Of a stretch of 7,448 nucleotides of DNA, positions 1 to 5,259 are shown one piece after another (within the stretch, counting starts at the first letter, position 1; each line of letters begins with the position of its first letter). The stretch comes from Deltaproteobacteria bacterium (GTDB taxonomy: Bacteria; Desulfobacterota; GWC2-55-46; DRQE01). The translations under genes and the position numbers were made by a program. The stretch spans positions 1-7,448 of the forward strand of contig DRQE01000148.1 in the NCBI GenBank assembly GCA_011371515.1. The letters are read 5' to 3'. A model generated the notes under the pieces. It did not search any database. It worked only from the letters and a program-made list of their open reading frames with translations, and had not been told where the DNA came from.

Positions 1-1353
1 GACGATGCAGTTGCCATAGAAAAGAAAGACGGCCATTACATACTCTATGTATCTATTGCAGATGTGAGCCACTATGTGAAAGAGGGCTCCCAGCTCGATA
101 AAGAGGCATATCTTCGGGGCACAAGTGTTTATTTTCCTGACAGATGCATACCCATGCTTCCAGAGCACCTTTCAAACGGGGTATGCAGCCTCAACCCCGG
201 TGAGGACCGTCTTACCGTAACCGTTGAGATAAAGTTTTCAAGACGGGGGGTGCCAGTTGATGCAAGATTCTACGAAAGTGTCATAAGGAGCAGCTACAGG
301 CTCACCTACACAGAAGTAACAGAGATGCTCGAGAACAGGAACACCGCCCTCATAAAGAAGTATTCTGCCATATACCCCGACCTTAAACTCATGGAAGAAC
401 TTGCAAGAAAGCTCAACCGTGAGCGTATGAAACTTGGCTCCATAGATTTCGACCTTCCCGAGCCAGAGATAATAATAGACATAGCAGGCCGTCCGCAGGA
501 CATAGTAAAGGCACCCCGCACGATAGCCCACAGAATAATAGAAGAGTTCATGCTTGCTGCAAACAGGAAGGTGGCAGAGCTCTTCGAAGATGGCGAATAC
601 CCCACCATATACAGGGTGCACGAGCCACCGGCACCTGAAAAGATAGAGGCACTGAGGGAGTTCCTTGCAGGCTTTGGTTACACCCTGGACAGAAAGGTCA
701 CCCCACGAACCTTCCAGAAACTGCTTGAAGCAGTAAAAGGCAGACCTGAAGAACGGCTAATAAACCATGTAATGTTGAGAGCCATGAAACAGGCAGTCTA
801 CTCTGAAGAGAACATAGGCCACTTCGGGCTCGCCTTTCCGACCTATACACACTTTACCTCCCCTATAAGAAGGTATCCAGACCTCATAGTGCACAGACTT
901 CTTAAGAAACTTCTGCATAAAAGGTACACCCTTAAGGAACAGCGCCGTATGGCACGCCTTCTACCCAGTATTGCAGACAACTCCTCAAAGTGCGAGCGCC
1001 GTGCGATGGAGGCTGAAAGAGAATGTGTGGACCTTAAGAAAGCCCAGTTCATGCAGGACAAAATCGGGGAGGTCTTTGAAGGCTTCATATCAGGGGTTGA
1101 AAGTTTCGGCTTCTTCGTTGAACTCAAAGAATATTTCGTTGAGGGGCTCGTGCATGTTACAACTTTGAGGGATGACTTCTATCGGTTCGATGAAAAACGA
1201 CACGCCCTTATAGGAGAGAATACGAAAAAGATATACTCCATAGGCAAGGAGGTGCTCGTAAGGGTGCGAGATGTGGACATAGAACGCAGAAGAATAGACT
1301 TTGAACCTGTGGAAAAAGAGACAAGGAGGCGTAGGGGTAGAAAAAAGAGATGA
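1..1353 (+). CDS. rnr: Ribonuclease R, 3' part (5' end outside window)
   Basis: This is a processive 3'-to-5' exoribonuclease that degrades structured RNA in the cytoplasm. The reading frame is open from base 1, so the gene enters from the left edge; 450 C-terminal residues are visible. The window starts at DDAV, the end of the RNB catalytic aspartate cluster, and continues into IADVSHYV. Further RNB hallmarks are DRCIPMLPEHLSNGVCSLNP (about residues 47-66) and HFTSPIRRYPD (residues 284-294, bases 850-882), which carries the conserved arginine of the active site. An S1 RNA-binding domain starts near residue 356 (GEVFEGFISGVESFGFFVEL) and is followed by a basic tail, RRRRGRKKR, common in RNase R. 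The N-terminal cold-shock domains and the first catalytic aspartates lie outside the window. An ATG at 64 is internal and not the start. The stop overlaps the ribF start as ATGA. RNase II is less likely because of the basic tail and motif spelling. Confidence 0.95.
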   Translation, partial: DDAVAIEKKDGHYILYVSIADVSHYVKEGSQLDKEAYLRGTSVYFPDRCIPMLPEHLSNGVCSLNPGEDRLTVTVEIKFSRRGVPVDARFYESVIRSSYRLTYTEVTEMLENRNTALIKKYSAIYPDLKLMEELARKLNRERMKLGSIDFDLPEPEIIIDIAGRPQDIVKAPRTIAHRIIEEFMLAANRKVAELFEDGEYPTIYRVHEPPAPEKIEALREFLAGFGYTLDRKVTPRTFQKLLEAVKGRPEERLINHVMLRAMKQAVYSEENIGHFGLAFPTYTHFTSPIRRYPDLIVHRLLKKLLHKRYTLKEQRRMARLLPSIADNSSKCERRAMEAERECVDLKKAQFMQDKIGEVFEGFISGVESFGFFVELKEYFVEGLVHVTTLRDDFYRFDEKRHALIGENTKKIYSIGKEVLVRVRDVDIERRRIDFEPVEKETRRRRGRKKR

Positions 1354-2267
1354 AGGTTGTAAGAACCCCTGACCAGATAGAGGGCACCAACGGTGTGGTC
1401 CTTACCCTTGGTAACTTCGACGGCATACATCTGGGCCACCAGAAGATACTGAAAACCCTTAAAGAGAGGGCAGAGAAGACGGGGCTACCCAGTGTTGTCT
1501 ATACATTCGAGCCCCATCCCCGCAAGGTGGTCTCGCCAGAGAAGGGGCCACCACTTATAATCACACAGGAGGAGAAGATAGCCCTCATAGAGGAGTTCGG
1601 TATAGACTACCTTCTTCTTGCCCGCTTCACAAAGGAGTTTGCTGCAACCCATCCGCGCGAGTTCGTAGAAGATGTGCTGGCAAAAAGGCTTCGAGTAAGA
1701 GAGGTCTGGGTGGGCCATGACTACTCCTTCGGCAGGGGCAGAGAGGGAAGCGTGGAGTATCTCAAAGAGATGGCAGAAAGGCTTGGATTCAGGGTTGGCG
1801 TTATACCTGCCTTCAAAAAAGAAGGGGTAATCGTAAGTAGCTCCCTTATAAGAAGGCTCGTAAAAGAGGGTGATGTAAAGAGGGCTGCCACATTCCTCGG
1901 TAGACCCTTCAGCCTTACAGGCAAAGTGGTAAAGGGCGAAGACAGGGGCACAGAGCTTGGCTTCCCAACGGCAAACATTGAGGTAAGAGAAGAGCTTCTA
2001 CCAAAGGAAGGTGTGTATGCAGGCCTTTCCACCATAGAGGGCAGAAGGTATCAATCAGTGGTAAATGTTGGCAAGGCACCTACTTTCGACAGGAAAAAGA
2101 CCATCGTTGAGACACATATACTTGACTTTTCAGGTATCATCTATGGTAAAGATATAAGGGTAACTTTTGTTGACCGCATACGGGATGAAAAGAAGTTTCC
2201 CACAGTAGAGGAACTTACAGAACAGATAAAAAAAGACATCACTATGGCGAGAAGACTCCTTGGATGA
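1350..2267 (+). CDS. ribF: Bifunctional riboflavin kinase / FAD synthetase
   Basis: RibF phosphorylates riboflavin to FMN and then adenylates FMN to FAD in the cytoplasm. The 305-residue length is normal for the two-domain bacterial enzyme. The N-terminal FAD synthetase domain shows the nucleotidyltransferase motif GNFDGIHLGH (21-30), TFEPHPRKVV (52-61), VGHDYSFGRGREG (121-133) and the SSSLIRRL motif (163-170). The C-terminal riboflavin kinase domain (about 183-305) shows GEDRGTELGFPTAN (196-209) and VETHILDF (253-260), whose glutamate is the expected catalytic base. The start overlaps the rnr stop by 4 nt (ATGA). The nearest good Shine-Dalgarno, AAGGAGG at 1323-1329, lies 20 nt upstream, so translation is probably coupled to rnr. 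Its stop overlaps the aroE start in the same way. All key motifs look intact. Confidence 0.96.
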   Translation: MKVVRTPDQIEGTNGVVLTLGNFDGIHLGHQKILKTLKERAEKTGLPSVVYTFEPHPRKVVSPEKGPPLIITQEEKIALIEEFGIDYLLLARFTKEFAATHPREFVEDVLAKRLRVREVWVGHDYSFGRGREGSVEYLKEMAERLGFRVGVIPAFKKEGVIVSSSLIRRLVKEGDVKRAATFLGRPFSLTGKVVKGEDRGTELGFPTANIEVREELLPKEGVYAGLSTIEGRRYQSVVNVGKAPTFDRKKTIVETHILDFSGIIYGKDIRVTFVDRIRDEKKFPTVEELTEQIKKDITMARRLLG

Positions 2268-3121
2268 AGATAACAGGACGAACAAAGGTTGTGGGTATCT
2301 TTGGAGACCCCGTGGAACACTCCATATCTCCATACATACACAACGCCTCTTTCGAGGCACTGGGCCTTGACTATGTATACGTGCCCTTCCGCGTTAAGAA
2401 GGAAAGGCTCCCGCAGTGTGTGGAGGCAATAAGGGCGCTAAACATGGCAGGTGTCAATGTTACCATACCACACAAAGAGAGCATAATAGAGCTACTCGAT
2501 GAGCTCGACAATGAGGCAGCAGAGATTGGTGCAGTAAATACGGTCGTAAACACGAGAGGAAGGCTTAAGGGCTACAATACCGATTGTCAGGGTTATCTAA
2601 ACAGCCTCACAGAAGAGACAGGCTTCGACCCTACAGGCAAGACCATCATAGTGGTTGGTGCCGGTGGGGCAGGCAGAGCAGTGGTATACGGGCTCGTAAA
2701 AAGGAAACCAGAAAGGCTTATAATTGCCAACAGAACCATAGAGCGTGCCCGCTCACTTGCCGAAGAGGTGGCAGAAAGATACGGCTCTGTAGAGCTCGTT
2801 GCCACAACACTTAAGATAGAACAATACCTTCCAGCCTGCCACCTTCTGGTGAATACCACATCCGTCGGTATGCAGGGTGCAAAGGGAGGGCTGGTGGTAC
2901 CCATAGAGGGTCTGCCAGAGGATGCAATAGTATCGGACATAGTCTACAAGCCCCTCGATACTCCCCTCATAAAGGAGGCTGAAAGGCTGGGGCTGCGGGT
3001 CCACAGGGGGCTGGGCATGCTGGTCCATCAGGCTGCCCTGAGTTTTGAGCTATGGACGGGCAAGAAGCCCTCCATAGAGGGTATGAAGTTTACCGCAGTC
3101 CAGTCGATGGAGGCACTATGA
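2264..3121 (+). CDS. aroE: Shikimate dehydrogenase (NADP-dependent)
   Basis: AroE reduces 3-dehydroshikimate to shikimate, the fourth step of the chorismate pathway to aromatic amino acids. At 285 residues it has the usual length. The substrate domain has the SxS motif in GDPVEHSISPYIHN (Ser20, Ser22), NVTIPHK with catalytic Lys71, GAVNTVV, and NTDCQGY with catalytic Asp107. The Rossmann domain has GAGGAGRA (132-139) followed by NRT (156-158), a basic-residue pattern expected for NADP. LVNTTSVGM (195-203) and HQAALSFELWTG near the C-terminus are also typical. NTDC replaces the more common NTDG, a mild variation. The start overlaps the ribF stop by 4 nt and no strong ribosome binding site precedes it, which suggests coupling; the stop overlaps the next gene in the same way. 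The quinate dehydrogenase paralog YdiB is possible but less likely. Confidence 0.95.
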   Translation: MKITGRTKVVGIFGDPVEHSISPYIHNASFEALGLDYVYVPFRVKKERLPQCVEAIRALNMAGVNVTIPHKESIIELLDELDNEAAEIGAVNTVVNTRGRLKGYNTDCQGYLNSLTEETGFDPTGKTIIVVGAGGAGRAVVYGLVKRKPERLIIANRTIERARSLAEEVAERYGSVELVATTLKIEQYLPACHLLVNTTSVGMQGAKGGLVVPIEGLPEDAIVSDIVYKPLDTPLIKEAERLGLRVHRGLGMLVHQAALSFELWTGKKPSIEGMKFTAVQSMEAL

Positions 3122-3834
3122 GGATAGTCTTCATCGCCGATGCACATCTGCGGGGCACAGAAGACGAAAACCAGCGCAGACTCGTTGAGTTTCTGGACTG
3201 GCTCGCCACAGAAAGACCTGACAAACTCGTAATCCTCGGAGACCTATTCGAGTTCTGGACAGGCTTCAACGGAGTAATCTATTCCCACTACTTTCCGGTG
3301 CTCAAAGGGTTCGAACATCTCAAGAATGCTGGCACAGAGATAATCTACCTTGAAGGCAACCACGACTTCTCACTTGGTCCCTTCTTTACGGGTTTTCTTG
3401 GTGCCAAAGTCTATCGTGACTCTGCAACCATCGAGCTCGATGGCAAAAGGTTCTACCTTGCTCACGGAGACATCGTGGATCCAAGCCTTGGCTACAACCT
3501 GTGGAGATGGTTTCTCAGAAGCCCCATATTCAGACTAATCCTCATGGTGGTACACCCTTCCTTTATGTGGAAGATAGCAATGAGGCTATCTGACAGGGGC
3601 AAGCTCTACCCCGAAAGGGCCTCCACCATAGAACGCCGCCACAGGGAGTTTGCAAAAAGAAGAATAATGGCTGGCTATGACGTGGTAGTGCTCGCCCACT
3701 CCCACATACAGGGGATCGAACGGCTCACGACGGACAGAAAAGAGGGCATATATGCCAACCCCGGTGGCTGGAGAGAGGCCTGCAAGTACATGGTCTATCA
3801 GGATGGAGAATTCATGCTAAAAAAATACTCTTGA
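3118..3834 (+). CDS. lpxH: UDP-2,3-diacylglucosamine diphosphatase-like metallophosphoesterase
   Basis: LpxH hydrolyses UDP-2,3-diacylglucosamine to lipid X and UMP on the inner face of the cytoplasmic membrane during lipid A synthesis. The 238-residue protein has the calcineurin-like metal motifs in order: DAH (8-10), GDLFEFW (41-47), GNHD (80-83), AHGD (115-118) and AHSH (193-196). Between them is a hydrophobic helical insertion (about 125-160, containing WRWFLRSPIFRLILMVVHP) resembling the substrate-binding lid of LpxH. I chose the ATG at 3118: it makes a 4-nt ATGA overlap with aroE and has GGAGG at 3109-3113. An in-frame ATG at 3052 would put 22 extra residues inside aroE before the metal motif. 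E. coli LpxH has GNRD where this has GNHD, so a related phosphoesterase of the same superfamily cannot be excluded. Confidence 0.82.
   Translation: MRIVFIADAHLRGTEDENQRRLVEFLDWLATERPDKLVILGDLFEFWTGFNGVIYSHYFPVLKGFEHLKNAGTEIIYLEGNHDFSLGPFFTGFLGAKVYRDSATIELDGKRFYLAHGDIVDPSLGYNLWRWFLRSPIFRLILMVVHPSFMWKIAMRLSDRGKLYPERASTIERRHREFAKRRIMAGYDVVVLAHSHIQGIERLTTDRKEGIYANPGGWREACKYMVYQDGEFMLKKYS
3428..3443. repeat. Perfect 16-bp palindrome
   Basis: CCATCGAGCTCGATGG is its own reverse complement. It lies in the middle of the lpxH-like gene and encodes TIELDG, a poorly conserved strand region. It has no loop, so it is more like a dyad-symmetric DNA site than an RNA hairpin. Confidence 0.85.
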
Positions 3835-3842
3835 AAGGAGGT
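3835..3842 (+). promoter_or_regulatory. Strong Shine-Dalgarno AAGGAGGT
   Basis: AAGGAGGT lies 10 nt before the ATG at 3853 and directly follows the lpxH-like stop. It is the best ribosome binding site in the left operon. The upstream genes rely on ATGA overlaps instead, so the carbonic-anhydrase-like gene is probably initiated independently and perhaps at a higher level. Confidence 0.8.
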
Positions 3843-3852
3843 ACACCGCACT

Positions 3853-4227
3853 ATGAAGTTCGTAACAGCAATAAACTGCATGGATGGAAGGACACAAGTG
3901 CCCGTGGCAGAGCACCTTAAGGCAAAGTACGGAGCAACCTATGTGGATACCATAACAGAGCCCGGCGTGGACAGGATAGTTGCCGAAGAGCCAGAAGATA
4001 GCCCGGTGATAGAGGCATTGAAGAAAAAGTGCAACATATCCATAGAGCACCACAACTCCGACCTCATAGCAGTGGTTGGACACCACGGCTGTGCAGGTAA
4101 TCCCGTGGAGAAGGAAGAACACCTTGAGCACATAAAGAAGGCTGTTGAAAGGCTCAAGGGCTGGTACCCAGACCTCACGATAATAGGCATCTGGGTAGAT
4201 GAGGAATGGAAGGCAAACGAACTGTAA
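3853..4227 (+). CDS. Mini beta-carbonic-anhydrase-like zinc protein
   Basis: The 124-residue protein keeps the core metal signature of beta-carbonic anhydrases. Cys9-Met-Asp11-Gly-Arg13 matches the CxDxR Zn-ligand plus Asp-Arg dyad, and His77-His-Gly-Cys80 in AVVGHHGCAGNP matches the HxxC ligand pair. True beta enzymes are usually about 190-220 residues and dimerise through N-terminal helices that are absent here. From memory it resembles a family of short putative carbonic anhydrases (Pfam Pro_CA_2); I could not check this. If active it would interconvert CO2 and bicarbonate in the cytoplasm, since no signal peptide is seen. It sits 18 nt after the lpxH-like gene with a strong ribosome binding site and 21 nt before a secreted cytochrome-like gene. 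Family membership by motif is good; catalysis is inferred. Confidence 0.75.
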   Translation: MKFVTAINCMDGRTQVPVAEHLKAKYGATYVDTITEPGVDRIVAEEPEDSPVIEALKKKCNISIEHHNSDLIAVVGHHGCAGNPVEKEEHLEHIKKAVERLKGWYPDLTIIGIWVDEEWKANEL

Positions 4228-4237
4228 ACCACAACAC

Positions 4238-4243
4238 AGGGGG
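4238..4243 (+). promoter_or_regulatory. Shine-Dalgarno AGGGGG for the GTG start at 4249
   Basis: AGGGGG is 5 nt before GTG and supports that start. It lies mostly in the loop of a possible 5-bp hairpin formed by ACAAC (4231-4235) and GTTGT (4243-4247). The hairpin is weak and its effect is speculative. Confidence 0.55.
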
Positions 4244-4248
4244 TTGTC

Positions 4249-4563
4249 GTGAAGGGGTTGTTTGGCTTCTGTACGGCTGTGGCAATATTTGTTGCCACAG
4301 CCTCTACAGGGGCAGAGGCTATCTCTTTCAGCATCATAGAAAAGAGGCTCATAAATGCAAACGAGCGCTGTAGTGCCTGCCACGGTACCGGCAAAGAGCG
4401 AGAGGCTCTAACCTACGAGGTGATGAAAGGCTACCTTGAAGAGGCAACAGAGGAGGAAATCCTTTCTGACGAGTGGTTCCCCATGACTTACTGCAATGGT
4501 CCGATAGACGATACAGGAAAGAGGCTACTTATTGAGTGGCAGAGGGCAGGCTTTCCCCGTTAA
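4249..4563 (+). CDS. Small secreted c-type cytochrome-like protein, one CxxCH
   Basis: The 104-residue product begins with GTG and has a short n-region (MKGLFG), a hydrophobic stretch to about residue 20, and a signal peptidase site AEA (22-24) before ISFS, so it is probably periplasmic. The mature part is only about 80 residues. CSACH (41-45) is a standard covalent heme c motif. Met79 in WFPMTYC is the most plausible distal ligand, and the C-terminal segment GKRLLIEWQRAGFP looks helical. A second cysteine (82) is present. A role in periplasmic electron transfer is inferred. CSACHGTG also resembles one half of a DnaJ zinc repeat, but a single copy behind a signal peptide favours cytochrome. 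I do not recognise a specific family. It is the last gene of the + strand operon and ends 4 nt from the convergent RDD gene, whose operon includes a heme synthase. Confidence 0.72.
   Translation: MKGLFGFCTAVAIFVATASTGAEAISFSIIEKRLINANERCSACHGTGKEREALTYEVMKGYLEEATEEEILSDEWFPMTYCNGPIDDTGKRLLIEWQRAGFPR
4275..4302. repeat. Perfect 11-bp inverted repeat, 6-nt loop
   Basis: GGCTGTGGCAA (4275-4285) is the exact reverse complement of TTGCCACAGCC (4292-4302), with loop TATTTG. It begins 26 nt after the first base of the cytochrome-like start codon, inside the signal peptide coding region (AVAIFVATA). No T-run follows, so it is not an intrinsic terminator. Confidence 0.9.
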
Positions 4564-4567
4564 GGGG

Positions 4568-5050
4568 TTATGAGAACATCTGTGGCTCCTTTTTTACCAC
4601 CATAGTGGCTGCAAGTCTGTCGCCTATACGCATGCCATGGTCGTCCTCATAGATGGTATAGGCTTCAAGAAGGACCACCACCAAAGCTGCCACAACCACA
4701 AGGAGTTTACCCACATAGGGTATCCAGCCCACGAACAGACACAGGACAAATGGGGCGGCAAAGATTGCATTGCGTTTTATGGACTCAAGAAAGTCGCACA
4801 CACCACCATCTCTTACAAGAGAGATGGTGGTAAGCCCTGCAAGTCTTTTACCCACACTCTGCCCACCGCTGAATCCATCACATATGAGAATGTAGGTAAC
4901 AGCTGCCACGGGTCCTGTAACAGGAGTGAGCTCGAATAGAAACCCAGCGATTATGAAGTCTATGAGTTTTGCAAGGAATCTATCGAGTAGAGGAGCCTTA
5001 CCATAGGGTAACCCCTCGATTTCTTCTTCCAGTATGTCTTCTTCAATCAT
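4568..5050 (-). CDS. RDD-family integral membrane protein
   Basis: The 160-residue protein carries the full RDD signature. LLDRFLAKLIDFIIAG (21-36) is the first Arg/Asp motif, GGQSVGKRLAGL (62-73) the middle GxxxGKR block, and RIGDRLAATMVV (141-152) the C-terminal block. Hydrophobic helices lie roughly at 27-42, 44-58, 96-112 and 115-133. The N-terminus is acidic (MIEEDILEEEIE). RDD proteins are membrane proteins with no single role; some are linked to ion transport. I chose the ATG at 5050 because it makes an 8-nt overlap (ATGATTGA) with the upstream stop. A longer in-frame start at 5155 would overlap that gene by over 100 nt and adds non-RDD sequence. It is the last gene of the heme operon. 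Any link to heme handling is only inferred from position. Confidence 0.88.
   Translation of the reverse strand: MIEEDILEEEIEGLPYGKAPLLDRFLAKLIDFIIAGFLFELTPVTGPVAAVTYILICDGFSGGQSVGKRLAGLTTISLVRDGGVCDFLESIKRNAIFAAPFVLCLFVGWIPYVGKLLVVVAALVVVLLEAYTIYEDDHGMRIGDRLAATMVVKKEPQMFS
4802..4831. repeat. Perfect 12-bp inverted repeat, 6-nt loop
   Basis: ACCACCATCTCT (4802-4813) pairs perfectly with AGAGATGGTGGT (4820-4831) around loop TACAAG. It lies within the RDD gene and encodes TTISLVRDGG, just after the GKR block. Neither strand has a T-run after the stem, so it is not a standard terminator. Confidence 0.92.
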
Positions 5051-5246
5051 CGCTTTCTGTGCACTCAACCTCTTTTGTGAAAAGGATAAAGGCCATGGCA
5101 GGTCTTTTGGATGCCTCACGCATGGCAAAGTGTATGCCATCCAGTGCCCAGCCATCCCGCACGGTGGCGTTTATGGCGTCCTCAATGTCCTTATCGGTTA
5201 CGGTGGATAGCTCCACCACCTTGTACTCAAGCCTTTTGTCTGCCAT
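5043..5246 (-). CDS. Small DUF4177-like protein
   Basis: The 67-residue cytoplasmic protein has the layout of DUF4177 proteins: an opening strand EYKVVEL (7-13), a helix DIEDAINATVRDGWAL (20-35) containing the typical GW turn, and a closing strand AMAFILFTK. Function is unknown for the family. Length is typical. It begins 13 nt after the ahbD stop with a weak AAAGGG before the ATG, and its stop overlaps the RDD start by 8 nt, so the two are probably translationally coupled. The placement suggests, but does not show, a link to the heme operon. The family call is from memory of the pattern and should be confirmed by a profile search. Confidence 0.7.
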   Translation of the reverse strand: MADKRLEYKVVELSTVTDKDIEDAINATVRDGWALDGIHFAMREASKRPAMAFILFTKEVECTESDD

Positions 5247-5259
5247 AGCCCTTTGTAAT

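Noticed and set aside
720..734. 15-nt palindrome with a 1-nt centre in rnr
   Set aside because: Seven-base arms are expected at about this frequency by chance.
3052..3117. Longer N-terminus for the lpxH-like gene
   Set aside because: It would lie inside aroE, and the metal motif DAH should sit close to the N-terminus as it does from 3118.
3817..4383. 188-codon Cys-rich - strand frame opposite the carbonic-anhydrase-like and cytochrome-like genes
   Set aside because: The cysteines arise from codon complementarity; the sense strand has coherent motifs, ribosome binding sites and a signal peptide.
4555..4608. Possible terminators at the convergent junction: CCCC/GGGG at 4555-4567, T6 at 4590-4595, CCAC/GTGG at 4597-4608
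   Set aside because: Stems are only 4 bp and the T-run is not placed after a stem on either strand.
5051..5155. Longer N-terminus for the RDD protein
   Set aside because: It overlaps the DUF4177-like gene extensively and adds sequence without RDD features.
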